In this document: positions 16,699 to 24,751 of the stretch, in pieces | Layout of the letters: each line of letters opens with the position of its first letter | Numbering within the stretch: the stretch's first letter is position 1 | Assembly: GCF_022354825.1 (NCBI RefSeq) | Contig: NZ_CP031168.1 | Coordinates: forward strand, 3,039,501-3,103,500 | Reading direction: 5' to 3' | DNA: 64,000 nucleotides | Origin: Paenibacillus sp. H1-7 | GTDB taxonomy: Bacteria; Bacillota; Bacilli; Paenibacillales; NBRC-103111 | Position numbers and translations under genes: made by a program | The notes under the pieces: generated by a model | Seen by the model: only the letters and a program-made list of their open reading frames with translations | The model's database searches: none | What the model was told of the DNA's origin: nothing

Positions 16699-18525
16699 CT
16701 ATATTGTGCCTGTAGCCTGCTTCCCTTGCGAATGGCGGTACAGCTGATCGTAGTAGCCTTGCTTCTCCAGCAGCTGCGTATGGTTGCCTTCCTCGACGAT
16801 TTCGCCATGCTTCATCACGAGGATGCGGTCCGCCTGCATGATGGTCGACAGCCGGTGGGCGATGACAAGGGTCGTTCTGCCTGCGGATACGACCTGCAGC
16901 GCGTTCTGTACGAGCTGCTCCGTATGAGAATCGAGATTCGCCGTCGCCTCGTCGAGAATAAGGATCTTCGGCTGGAATACGACGATCCGAGCGAAGGAGA
17001 TCAGCTGGCGTTCGCCGGCGGACAAGCCGCTTCCCCGCTCCGAGAGCTTCGTATCGTACCCGTCCTTCAGACGCTGAATGAGCGGGTCGGCGCCGACGAA
17101 CGTACAGGCTTCGATGACCTGCTCGCGGCTGATGGTTTGGTCGAACAGCCGAACGTTATCGATAATGCTGCCGGAGTAGAGGAAAGGCTCCTGCTGAACG
17201 AGGCCGATCATCCGGTGCAGCGTCTCCTGCGGGATATCGCGGACATCGATGCCGTCGATGAGAATGCTGCCTTTGTTGACCTCGTAAAAACGGCAGAGCA
17301 GACTCATCAGAGAGCTTTTGCCGGCTCCCGTCGTACCGACGATCCCGATCATCTCGCCCGGACGGATGTGCAGGTCGAGATCTTTAATGACCGGGATTCC
17401 TTCCTGATAGCCGAACTGCACATGGTTGTAATCGATCTTTCCTTGTACATCCGGCAAACGGACTGCAGCCGGTTTGTCCGCATCGGTAATATCCGGCTTG
17501 ATCGAAAAGATCCGGTACAGCCGGTCCATCGAAACGGTGGCCGATTGAAGCGTGTTCCATTGCTGCGTAATGGAGTTGATCGGCTGGAAAAACTGGCGGA
17601 TATACGTGATGAATGCATACAGCACACCGAATTCAACCGTGTGGTTGAAGACGGCCATACCGCCGATATAGGTCAGGAACGCTACGGACAAGTTGCCCAA
17701 AATATCGAACGAACGGTTGAACAATACGTTGGTACGCACTTCTCTCAGGTTCGCTTTGTAATACCGCGTGTTTTGCTCGGTGAAGCGCTTATCCTGCTCC
17801 TCTTGCTGGTGAAACGCCTGAATCAGATTCATCCCCGCCAGGTTCTCCGCTACGAATGCGACGAGCCGGGACAGCTGGGTGCGTGTAATCTGATACGTTT
17901 TGCGCATGTAGGAACGGAAGCCGATGGCGATGATCGCAATGATCGGGAGCAAAATCATGCTGTAGCCCGCTAACGTGGGATCAAGATGAAACATCAGCGC
18001 GATAATGAAGATAAGCGTCATCCCGTCGCGCACAAGGCTTAGGAACACTTGCGTGAAAAACTGGTTGAGCGACTCCGTATCGCTGGATACGTGGGTTACG
18101 AGACTGCCGCTTTGGAACCGGTCAAAGAACGGCATCGAAAGCTTGGAGATGTGCTCGAACAATTCCTTCCGTATGCGGCCGACAATGCTTTGGCCCGTCA
18201 ACTGCAGCAAATTGTTCTGAATATACGTAAAGGCAAGGCTTATGAGCGACAGCACCAGATATACGCCGCAGATGAGGACCAGACCGCCGAAATCGTTCTT
18301 GCCGATCAGCAAATTATCGTCGATAGCGATTTTTACCAGATACGGCTGCAGCAAATCGGCCGCGATAACGAGCATGGTACAGCAAAAGATCAGTAAGAAT
18401 TTCCAGCGGTGCGGCTTGGCATAAGCCAGCGTAGAGCGAAAGGCGGCCTTTCTGTCTTCCTTGCTGACATGATAGGAGCTGCTGATTTCTTCGCCCAGCT
18501 TCGAATTAGCGGCTTCCTTCGGCAT
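16699..18525 (-). CDS. ABC exporter half-transporter, canonical ATPase subunit (YheH/YfiC-like)
   Basis: Multidrug-type ABC half-transporter of 608 residues: six membrane helices in about 40-330 and a C-terminal nucleotide-binding domain. Walker A is GIVGTTGAGKSS, the signature is LSAGERQ, Walker B with catalytic Glu is ILILDEATANLD and the H-loop is VIAHRL. The overlapping upstream gene encodes a partner with a degenerate Walker B, so the pair fits the asymmetric heterodimers BmrCD/YheIH and YfiBC. It starts at ATG 18525 behind GAGGAGGGAA, inside the last 20 bases of the partner gene, which indicates translational coupling. Substrate unknown; drug or lipid export is the family role. Confidence 0.88.
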   Translation of the reverse strand: MPKEAANSKLGEEISSSYHVSKEDRKAAFRSTLAYAKPHRWKFLLIFCCTMLVIAADLLQPYLVKIAIDDNLLIGKNDFGGLVLICGVYLVLSLISLAFTYIQNNLLQLTGQSIVGRIRKELFEHISKLSMPFFDRFQSGSLVTHVSSDTESLNQFFTQVFLSLVRDGMTLIFIIALMFHLDPTLAGYSMILLPIIAIIAIGFRSYMRKTYQITRTQLSRLVAFVAENLAGMNLIQAFHQQEEQDKRFTEQNTRYYKANLREVRTNVLFNRSFDILGNLSVAFLTYIGGMAVFNHTVEFGVLYAFITYIRQFFQPINSITQQWNTLQSATVSMDRLYRIFSIKPDITDADKPAAVRLPDVQGKIDYNHVQFGYQEGIPVIKDLDLHIRPGEMIGIVGTTGAGKSSLMSLLCRFYEVNKGSILIDGIDVRDIPQETLHRMIGLVQQEPFLYSGSIIDNVRLFDQTISREQVIEACTFVGADPLIQRLKDGYDTKLSERGSGLSAGERQLISFARIVVFQPKILILDEATANLDSHTEQLVQNALQVVSAGRTTLVIAHRLSTIMQADRILVMKHGEIVEEGNHTQLLEKQGYYDQLYRHSQGKQATGTI

Positions 18526-20275
18526 ATCGGGTTCCCTCCTCCTGTATGGAATAAAGGGTAGCGTAAATTCCTTCCTCCGCCATCAATTGATGGTGAGTTC
18601 CTCGTTGTACGATATGTCCCTCGTCCATGACGATAATTTCATCCGCATGCTTGATGGCGCTGATCCGATGCGCGATGATAATCGTTGTTTTATTTTTGCG
18701 GGTCAGCCGCAGGTTCTCGATAATTTGTGTCTCCGTTACCGCGTCGACGGCACTGACGCTGTCATCGAGAATAAGTATCGGAGCGTTCTTGATCAGGCCT
18801 CGCGCGAGGCTCGTTCTTTGTCTTTGCCCGCCTGAGAGCGTAACTCCGCGTTCGCCGAGCTTCGTCTCGAACTGGTCGGGGAATTCCATAATGTTGTCGT
18901 GAATTTGCGCTTGCTTGGAAGCCGTGGCAATCGGCTCGAACGGCAAGCTTCGGTTATGAAACGCGATATTGTCGCGGATCGTCGTGCTGAACAGGAAGCC
19001 GTCCTGAGGCACATAGGCAACATCGCTGCGCAGGCTCTCCAGCGTAATATGGCGAATATCCTCGTTGCCGATCTTAATCGTTCCTTCCGGAGGATCGTAA
19101 ATCCGCAGCAGCAGCTTGACGAGCGTCGTTTTGCCGCTGCCCGTTTTTCCGATGATACCTACGGTCTTGCCTGGCTGTATTGTCAGATTAATATCATGCA
19201 GCGCATCCTTGGACGAATCCGGGTATGCAAACGTTAAACCTTCCATGCGAATCCCTGCGTTATTCACCTTGAGCGGCTTGGATTCGGCGTATTCCTGAAT
19301 GTCCGGCTCAATGCCGAGCAGGTTGTTGATTCGCTCGAGCGAAGCCCGCGAACGCTGCATCGTGTTGATAACGTTGCCAATTTGCTGAAGCGGGTTCACC
19401 ATCATGCGCAGGTACAGCGTAAGCGAGACGAAATTACCGAGCGTAATTTCATTTTGAATCGTCAAGTAGCCTCCGTACAGGATGGATACGATCAGAGACA
19501 GCGCCCCGAGAAACGGCAGTGTTGCTTGGAACAGGGAAGACATCCGTACCAGACTCACCTGATTTTCAATGATTTGATCGACGGTTTTGCCGAACCGGTT
19601 GCGCATAATGTTTTCTACAGCGAACTTTTTGGTCACTCGGATGCCGCCGAACTGCTCTTCCGCACTTTCGGTCATTTTGGCCAGCGATTCCTGAACCTTC
19701 ATGGACCGTTTGCGAATAACCGGGCCGAAATAGACGACGACAAACGGAATGGCAATCAGAGGGATAATACTCGTTAAGATCAAATACAATGGAATATTGC
19801 TGATGTACATCATGAAAATAACGGAAATGATGAGAATGACGGCGTTCGTCGTCTGGTTCAAACCGATCGAGATGGACTCCCTGACACTCGTTACATCGTT
19901 CATAACATAGCTGAGCAGCCGGCCGACACCGTGCTTGGAGTAGTAATTTTCACTCAGCGTCGTAAAATGCTGGAACAGTTTTCTGCGGGTGAAAAATTCA
20001 AATCGGCGTCCCAACCGCATAACCGTGTACTGTCCGCTTCCGACAAGAATGCCGAACACGAGGCCGATCGCCAGCAGCTGCAGGCTGTAATCCTTGATGA
20101 TTTCCGGTGTGATGCCGTCCGTTTGCAGCTGGTCCGTGAAATTTCCGAGCACTTTCGGATAGTAGGACTGCGTAATATTCGCTACGGTGATGAATAAAAT
20201 GGCCAGCACATAAAAAAACCAATGCGCCTTAAGATAATCTGTTAGCAATCGTCGGTCTTTCAATAGGTACCACAT
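18506..20275 (-). CDS. ABC exporter half-transporter, degenerate ATPase subunit (YheI/YfiB-like)
   Basis: First gene of the exporter operon, 589 residues, with six membrane helices in about 15-310 followed by an ATPase domain. Walker A is GIIGKTGSGKTT and the signature LSGGQRQ is canonical, but the Walker B end reads LILDDSVSAVD with Asp where the catalytic Glu should be. That is the known mark of the non-hydrolysing site in heterodimeric exporters. H-loop IIAHRI is intact. A minus-strand TATAAT lies at 20356-20361, about 80 bases upstream, with a weak -35. In B. subtilis the comparable bmrCD pair is induced by ribosome-targeting drugs through a leader peptide; no such leader was recognised here. 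Confidence 0.88.
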   Translation of the reverse strand: MWYLLKDRRLLTDYLKAHWFFYVLAILFITVANITQSYYPKVLGNFTDQLQTDGITPEIIKDYSLQLLAIGLVFGILVGSGQYTVMRLGRRFEFFTRRKLFQHFTTLSENYYSKHGVGRLLSYVMNDVTSVRESISIGLNQTTNAVILIISVIFMMYISNIPLYLILTSIIPLIAIPFVVVYFGPVIRKRSMKVQESLAKMTESAEEQFGGIRVTKKFAVENIMRNRFGKTVDQIIENQVSLVRMSSLFQATLPFLGALSLIVSILYGGYLTIQNEITLGNFVSLTLYLRMMVNPLQQIGNVINTMQRSRASLERINNLLGIEPDIQEYAESKPLKVNNAGIRMEGLTFAYPDSSKDALHDINLTIQPGKTVGIIGKTGSGKTTLVKLLLRIYDPPEGTIKIGNEDIRHITLESLRSDVAYVPQDGFLFSTTIRDNIAFHNRSLPFEPIATASKQAQIHDNIMEFPDQFETKLGERGVTLSGGQRQRTSLARGLIKNAPILILDDSVSAVDAVTETQIIENLRLTRKNKTTIIIAHRISAIKHADEIIVMDEGHIVQRGTHHQLMAEEGIYATLYSIQEEGTRYAEGSR

Positions 20276-20597
20276 CCTGATTTTTTAATGTTGGTTCATC
20301 GCCGGTTATTCCCTAACGCTTCATGTGCTAAGGAAATAGTATGTCACGACTACCAATTATACTTCGGCAGCCTAAATAATTCACCCGGGCTTTCCTTTCT
20401 GAAAGGGCTATATTCTGAGCAGTACCCCGACTACGGCAAGCTGATACCGGGTATTCTTCCAATATCTCCATTTTACGGCTTCTCTAAGGGGGGGATGGAA
20501 AAAAAGACAAGACGAATGAACGGATTCATTGCGTCTTGCCTTGAATTACAGCGTGGCAGCTGCTTTTTTCAAAAAAGTGGAGTCTGCGCTCCGGTGC
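20276..20597. other. Intergenic region between ABC exporter and gerPD-like gene
   Basis: No convincing gene in 322 bases. It contains a possible minus-strand -10 for the exporter operon (20356-20361) and the terminator of the gerPD-like gene (20498-20541). An open frame across 20288-20686 on the plus strand has no ribosome site and overlaps the gerPD-like gene. Confidence 0.5.
20498..20541 (-). terminator. Intrinsic terminator of the divergent gerPD-like gene
   Basis: Read on the minus strand, GGCAAGACGCAATGAAT pairs with ATTCATTCGTCTTGTC and is followed by TTTTTTT. It lies about 60 bases past the stop codon. Confidence 0.8.
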
Positions 20598-20786
20598 TTA
20601 AGGAGTTTCATTTTCCGGCGGTAGCGGCACCTCGAGGCTTTGAACAAAGGAGCTGGCAGGCGTATCGAAGTAAGATGAGCTGGTGATCACATTGGCATCC
20701 CCGACCAGAACGAGCGAGGAGCTGCCGACGCCTTCAATAACGAGTTCCCCCACCTGTATGCACTTATTGTTTACCGTCATCCTCAT
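20598..20786 (-). CDS. GerPD-like spore germination protein, extra copy
   Basis: A 62-residue protein of the GerP small-protein type. The pattern VNNKCIQVGELVIEGVGSSSLVLVGDANVI...FDTP matches the GerPD plan (a short strand, a SSSxxxxGD turn, then a FDTP motif). GerP proteins are needed for germinants to pass the spore coat. This gene points away from gerPA with a 169-base shared upstream region and has its own terminator. The ATG has AGGAGG 8 bases upstream. A second, less typical GerPD gene sits in its usual place inside the operon at 22108, so this is an additional member. Some Bacillus-type genomes do carry orphan GerP-like genes; that is a recollection, not checked. Confidence 0.75.
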   Translation of the reverse strand: MRMTVNNKCIQVGELVIEGVGSSSLVLVGDANVITSSSYFDTPASSFVQSLEVPLPPENETP

Positions 20787-20910
20787 AGTCTCACCCTCCT
20801 GATTCGGTCATTTCGCATGGGAATCTACACTATCGTACGCGGAAGGGGCATAAATTATGTTTTTTGCAGCGGATGGACAACGGGTAGTATGAATACATGC
20901 AAATGCCCGT

Positions 20911-20919
20911 CATAAAGTA
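20911..20919 (+). promoter_or_regulatory. Possible sigma-K -10 element before gerPA
   Basis: CATAAAGTA fits the CATANNNTA pattern of sigma-K promoters, which drive gerP in B. subtilis together with GerE. An AC dinucleotide lies 14 bases upstream, a little close for the usual 16-17. A second CATANNNTA match is at 20849-20857. Which one is used cannot be decided by eye. Confidence 0.35.
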
Positions 20920-20955
20920 TAGTAAGCACATTTTCATAAAAAGGGATGTTATGCC

Positions 20956-21204
20956 ATGCCGGCTATTGTTGGTGCTGTAAATGTTATCACCGTCAGCGGT
21001 GTGTTCAATATCGGGGATGTAGGCATCATTTCACCTACTACGTACAGTAAAACCTATGCCGGCGGCGGTTCTTTCAATACGGGCAAAAGGTTGAACGTCA
21101 CTAACGCGCCAAGCGTCATCAACGTATATGGATCGACAGCGTACGATCAAATGACGGTCGGACCGCCATATCGAACTACCGTGAAGGAGGCTGATGAGAC
21201 TTGA
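20956..21204 (+). CDS. gerPA: Spore germination protein GerPA
   Basis: First gene of the gerP operon, made in the mother cell late in sporulation; the GerP proteins are needed for small germinants to reach receptors beneath the coat. The 82-residue product starts MPAIVGAVNVITVSGVFNIGDVGIISPTTYSKTYAGG (shortened here), the conserved GerPA/GerPF opening with the NIGD and SKTYAG motifs and GSFNTG. It is slightly longer than usual, with a charged C-terminal extension. The ATG follows AAAAAGGGATGTT. Its stop overlaps the TTG start of gerPB. Confidence 0.9.
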   Translation: MPAIVGAVNVITVSGVFNIGDVGIISPTTYSKTYAGGGSFNTGKRLNVTNAPSVINVYGSTAYDQMTVGPPYRTTVKEADET

Positions 21205-21404
21205 ATTTGTTTATTCAGCAGAATATCGTCATTCATTCGATACGGGTTGACGGCATTTCGAACTCATCGGTATTGCAAATCGGCAGCGCCGGAATCATCA
21301 AGCCCTTATCCCAGCTGTTTAATACGGGGGGATTCAAGGGGCCCGCGCCTCAGGCGGAGTTTTCTTTTATCCCGTTTATTCCTTTAACAGAGCCTACCGC
21401 CTAG
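21201..21404 (+). CDS. gerPB: Spore germination protein GerPB
   Basis: Small spore protein of 67 residues with the GerPB pattern: FIQQNIVIHSIRVDGISNSSVLQIGSAGIIKPLSQLFNTGGF (only part quoted), including SNSSVLQIGSAG and LFNTGGF. The start is a TTG that overlaps the gerPA stop by four bases; GGAGG lies 11 bases upstream. Translation is therefore coupled to gerPA. It ends 38 bases before gerPC. Confidence 0.9.
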   Translation: MNLFIQQNIVIHSIRVDGISNSSVLQIGSAGIIKPLSQLFNTGGFKGPAPQAEFSFIPFIPLTEPTA

Positions 21405-21442
21405 ATATCCAGCAGACTTTGTAGCGAAAGGTTGATTGATAT

Positions 21443-22108
21443 ATGTACATGAGTCCGGAGTTGCTGCGTTTCCTCCAACAAGTGAATGACTATTTACAAT
21501 ATCAAAATCAACAAATCCAGCAGTTGAACAGCAAGCTGGACGGCTTGATCCAGGAGATGAACCAGCTGAAGCAATCGAACGACGACAAACAGCAGCCGCC
21601 GCAGCCGCAGCCGCAGCCGCCCGTCATCCGCAACGAATACCACTTCGATCTGTTAAAGGTCGAGAAGCTGGAAGGTACGTTGAACATCGGTATTAATCCG
21701 AACGGATCGGATTCCAGCATTGACGAGATGTCGGTAGGACAATCCGTAGATGCTCCTTCCGTGACAACCGGGCCTGCGGAGCAGCCGGACCCGCTCATGT
21801 ACAATTCCATACAGGAGCAGATTCACGATTACTTGCGCGGCGAAGCCTTTCATGCGCTGAAAGCTTTTGAAGCTGAATATGAATATCCGCTGGATGATCC
21901 TTACAGGAGCTTTATCGTCAATGACGTGAAGAAGCAGATCGATAAGCGGATCCGCTACTATATGAGCAAGCTGAAGACGCGCCCGGCCAATGCGGAGCAA
22001 GTGGCAAGCATGCAGCAGCCTATCATCGAGGAAGTAAAGCGGGACATTGAGAAGACGTTCGAAGCGTTTATCAAAAATCTCCCCAGAAAGGACGGGAACG
22101 GGACCTGA
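21443..22108 (+). CDS. gerPC: Spore germination protein GerPC
   Basis: The largest GerP protein, 221 residues. Residues about 5-50 form a coiled coil rich in Gln, Asn and Leu (QNQQIQQLNSKLDGLIQEMNQLK in part), followed by a Pro/Gln run (QQPPQPQPQPQPP) and then NEYHFDLLKVEKLEGTLNIGINP, the conserved GerPC core. A hydrophilic helical C-terminus (about 120-215) follows. Its TGA overlaps the ATG of gerPD. The start has a modest AAGG 11 bases upstream; the second Met, two codons later, is an alternative. Confidence 0.88.
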   Translation: MYMSPELLRFLQQVNDYLQYQNQQIQQLNSKLDGLIQEMNQLKQSNDDKQQPPQPQPQPPVIRNEYHFDLLKVEKLEGTLNIGINPNGSDSSIDEMSVGQSVDAPSVTTGPAEQPDPLMYNSIQEQIHDYLRGEAFHALKAFEAEYEYPLDDPYRSFIVNDVKKQIDKRIRYYMSKLKTRPANAEQVASMQQPIIEEVKRDIEKTFEAFIKNLPRKDGNGT

Positions 22109-22272
22109 TGGATTTCGATGTGATTAACGGTGAAATCAAAGTATGCCGGATCGATATTACTTACCTGAGCACATCGTCGACATTGATGGTAGGAGATATC
22201 GATACCGTAGTTTTGGTCAGCGCATTCGAAACGCCTCCGGAGGAGGTCATCGTTGGAGTAACGAGCGAGTAA
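22108..22272 (+). CDS. gerPD: Spore germination protein GerPD
   Basis: A 54-residue gene in the normal gerPD position. It starts at the ATG overlapping the gerPC stop (TGATG at 22106-22110) and ends with TAA at 22270-22272. The product begins MDFDVINGEIKVCRID and contains STSSTLMVGDID and FETPPEE, matching the GerPD plan of VIN, SSS...GD and F-TPP motifs. It lacks the usual aromatic-rich tail. AAAGGACGGGAACGGGACC provides a purine-rich ribosome site. Confidence 0.85.
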   Translation: MDFDVINGEIKVCRIDITYLSTSSTLMVGDIDTVVLVSAFETPPEEVIVGVTSE

Positions 22273-22297
22273 ACCGGGGTATCGGGAGGGCAGCGGT

Positions 22298-22684
22298 ATG
22301 GACGCTAGAATATCTAGAGTAGGTACGATCAACATCACGACGCTGGGATCGGCGACAGCTATGGAAATCGGCGATTCCAAGGACATCGCGCCCTTTAACA
22401 ATACGATAGCCGTACAGCGGGAGCGAGCGGTTTTTTTGCAGAGCGAAATGGATTTCCAGGACTACAGCTTATTCTCGAGAGCACTCGCCGTTCCTATAGT
22501 TCATGAACCGATTCGTATAAACCGGATCAACACGTGTCCTCTCATTTCCGTAGACCATATTCATGTATTTATCATATCGGGATCGGCGGTAGTGCATGTC
22601 GGCTCCAGCGAAAGACTAAGATCCGAGACACGGATCAAGCACATCCGGCATCTACTAAGAGAAGAGCCCGCACCGACTGAATAG
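22298..22684 (+). CDS. gerPE: Spore germination protein GerPE
   Basis: A 128-residue protein in the gerPE position. It opens with RISRVGTINITTLGSATAMEIGDS, the GerPE pattern, where the SSxxxxGD turn seen in other GerP proteins reads ATAMEIGDS. A second half with INTCPLISVDHIHVFIISGSAVVHVGSSERL repeats the strand-turn-GS motif. The C-terminus is basic (RIKHIRHLLRE). The ATG follows GGGAGGGCAGCGGT. It ends 45 bases before gerPF. Confidence 0.87.
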   Translation: MDARISRVGTINITTLGSATAMEIGDSKDIAPFNNTIAVQRERAVFLQSEMDFQDYSLFSRALAVPIVHEPIRINRINTCPLISVDHIHVFIISGSAVVHVGSSERLRSETRIKHIRHLLREEPAPTE

Positions 22685-22729
22685 CAGGTGGGCAGCGAGA
22701 AGCCGTCCATCGGATGGGAGGGATGCGTT

Positions 22730-22942
22730 TTGCCGTCAATTGTGCAATCCGTAAATATTAACAGCAACTCCGGGACCGTCAATTTCGGAGATACCTTGAG
22801 CATTTCGCCGGTATCAAGCTCCAAGGCGGTATCTGGGCAAGGCGGCGGCAACACCGGGAACGTAGTCAATACGCTGAACGGAGCCAACATTAACAACGTG
22901 CTGGATGCGGACTTGATCGATCAGCCGACCGCGAGCGTATAG
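22730..22942 (+). CDS. gerPF: Spore germination protein GerPF
   Basis: Last gene of the gerP operon, 70 residues. The start is a TTG at 22730, chosen because it gives the conserved MPSIVQSVNINSNSGTVNFGD opening (shortened) and has GGGAGG about 8 bases upstream; an in-frame GTG at 22688 would add 14 unconserved residues. Later motifs SISPVSSSKAVSGQGGGNTGN match the SKTYAGSGGGNTG stretch of the family with Ala-Val in place of Thr-Tyr. Confidence 0.87.
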   Translation: MPSIVQSVNINSNSGTVNFGDTLSISPVSSSKAVSGQGGGNTGNVVNTLNGANINNVLDADLIDQPTASV

Positions 22943-22970
22943 GCAGTCTTCAGGAAAAGGAGGAGCTGTG

Positions 22971-23417
22971 ATGAATGACAACAGGAACCCGTTTTCCGGT
23001 GTAGATTGGGAGCAATTCCAGAAATATTTTGCCGGAACGACCCCCTTTCCGCTGCATGACCATAAAGACAGTACAACCTGGGTCGAAAAATACGTACAGA
23101 GCGTTCTGAAGCAGACCGTACCGGAAGGGACGGCTGCGCGTCAATATGATACGGAGCTTGTGGAGACGCATCAAGCGATCATTATGAAAATCCATATTCC
23201 CGACGTCAATCAAGCCAAAAACATGAGAATTCACGTAGCGTCGAATCAAGTCAAGCTGGAAGGGGCGGAAGGTCAACACCTGCAGCTGATCCGTTTGTCT
23301 CATCCGGTGGTCCCTTCCGACTGCAAGGCGGTCTACAAGGCTGGAATCATGCAGTTACATATGAGGAAGCAGGACCGGGACGAACATTTTTATGAAATCG
23401 ATGTCAAATTTGTATAA
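22971..23417 (+). CDS. Hsp20/alpha-crystallin-like protein, probably spore-associated
   Basis: A 148-residue protein with a 50-residue N-terminal region rich in aromatic and polar residues, then an alpha-crystallin-like beta sandwich (about 60-148: VETHQAIIMKIHIPDV ... MRIHVASNQVKLEG ... LIRLSHPVVPSDCKAVYKAGIMQLHMRK). The pattern of the last strands matches CotM/CotP/YocM-type small heat-shock relatives of spores rather than a classical chaperone, since the C-terminal IxI motif is missing. The ATG at 22971 has GGAGGA 6 bases upstream and follows gerPF by 28 bases, so it is probably the seventh gene of the operon. A terminator follows at once. Confidence 0.7.
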   Translation: MNDNRNPFSGVDWEQFQKYFAGTTPFPLHDHKDSTTWVEKYVQSVLKQTVPEGTAARQYDTELVETHQAIIMKIHIPDVNQAKNMRIHVASNQVKLEGAEGQHLQLIRLSHPVVPSDCKAVYKAGIMQLHMRKQDRDEHFYEIDVKFV

Positions 23418-23464
23418 AAAAAGAAGGGCGGACGAACCTAAGTTCAAACCCCCTTCTTTTTATT
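23418..23464 (+). terminator. Intrinsic terminator of the gerP operon
   Basis: AAAAAGAAGGG at about 23417-23427 pairs with CCCTTCTTTTT at 23451-23461. The A-run and T-run flanks make it usable on both strands, and the epimerase gene converges on it. Confidence 0.85.
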
Positions 23465-23515
23465 TGTATGTCCGAAAAAACGGTGGGACTTTCGCTGACT
23501 GTTGCGTCAGCGCTG

Positions 23516-24526
23516 TCAGTTTTTCCGTTCGATGAAGTAAAGGCGGCCCGTTTCCTCCCAAATTTCGCCTGGCGCAAGCGACAGGAGACCGATCTGCTCG
23601 GCAGGCAGGGAGACGGAAGGCGCGTTCACCAAGTTGATCTGCGGCTCGGGGCAGAAAAATCCTTCGGTCGCATTGTTATTCCATATCATCCAATGTTTGA
23701 AGGCGGTACCGACGTCATATACGAGAGTGACTTGAAGACGGGTATCCGTCAGCTCCATCCGGTTGCGTCCGTTTTGCGGCTCCGATGTATAATGGTTATC
23801 CATCGGCTCGAAGAACGGGGAGATCCCGGTCGATTTCATCAGCTCCTCCTCCGGCTTGAGAGGCTGGAACTGACCGGTCGGCAGCATTCTGTCGTTCAAC
23901 TCCCAGCGTTTTCCGGTAGTCATAGTGAACTTGTAGTCAGCCGCCGTGCTGCCAGGGGCGAACGGAGCGTTGATGGAGGTATGAAACGCCAACAGGCAAG
24001 GCATCGTATCCGTGCCGTCGTTACGGACCACAATATGCTGCTGCAGGCCCAGGTCGCTCAAGACATAGCTTAGCTTGATCGTAAATTCATGCGGAAGATA
24101 ACGGTACACGGGATGTCCTTCGCGAACTTGCTGGACAAGCGTAATCCGGCTTGCATATTCGTCAGCGGCGTATTGCTCTACCGTCCAAGGAATGTTGTGA
24201 AGGAAGCCGTGCAGATGGTTTCCGGTGCTTGGTTCGTTAACCGGCAGCTGATAGCAGGCTCCGTTCCATGGAAACTTGCCGTCTTCGTAACGGTTTGGTG
24301 GAAAAAGCACGGGGATGCCGTGGATGATCGGCTTTTCCTTAAACGATTCCATCTCTTCTTCTGCCGGCTCGTGAAGAAACCGGTACCCCTTCTCCTTATC
24401 GCGGAAAGCGATCAAATTGCCGCCGATCTCGGGAAGTACAGCGGCCTCATACCGGCCGTAGGAGAGCCATACCGCTTTCTCTCCTTGATAGAGGCCTTCA
24501 TAGGCTTTTGATTCCGTAGTAATCAT
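23516..24526 (-). CDS. Aldose 1-epimerase family protein
   Basis: Galactose-mutarotase-like enzyme of 336 residues that would interconvert alpha and beta anomers of a sugar. The beta-rich fold shows the expected landmarks: PEIGGNLIAFRD near the N-terminus, GIPVLFPPNRYEDGKF, the His in NHLHGFLHNIPW, the later FHTSINAPFAPG, and CPEPQINLVNAP carrying the catalytic Glu near the C-terminus. No signal peptide, so cytoplasmic. It is transcribed alone, convergent with the gerP operon. The true substrate is unknown; many such proteins outside gal operons act on other hexoses or hexose phosphates. Confidence 0.85.
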   Translation of the reverse strand: MITTESKAYEGLYQGEKAVWLSYGRYEAAVLPEIGGNLIAFRDKEKGYRFLHEPAEEEMESFKEKPIIHGIPVLFPPNRYEDGKFPWNGACYQLPVNEPSTGNHLHGFLHNIPWTVEQYAADEYASRITLVQQVREGHPVYRYLPHEFTIKLSYVLSDLGLQQHIVVRNDGTDTMPCLLAFHTSINAPFAPGSTAADYKFTMTTGKRWELNDRMLPTGQFQPLKPEEELMKSTGISPFFEPMDNHYTSEPQNGRNRMELTDTRLQVTLVYDVGTAFKHWMIWNNNATEGFFCPEPQINLVNAPSVSLPAEQIGLLSLAPGEIWEETGRLYFIERKN

Positions 24527-24751
24527 TAGTCAAGCTCCTCCTATACGCTAATCCATATTCCTATTCAGCATACCATATGGCCGCGCGCATGGATATGCCG
24601 CATTGTCAGCCAAGCAGTATGACCCGGGTTCGTCTGGTCGGATCGTCCTATTTTTCATCTTTCTTGTTACCGGCAGAGGCAGCGAACCGTATAGCTATGT
24701 AGCGCTGCATGGTTGTAGGCAGTAAAACTAACATGAAATCGGGTGATTCGA

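Noticed and set aside
16726..17973. Open frame of 415 codons on the plus strand
   Set aside because: It is antisense to an ABC exporter gene with clear Walker motifs; composition is that of a shadow frame.
20288..20686. 132-codon open frame on the plus strand
   Set aside because: It overlaps the gerPD-like gene antisense, crosses that gene's terminator and has no Shine-Dalgarno.
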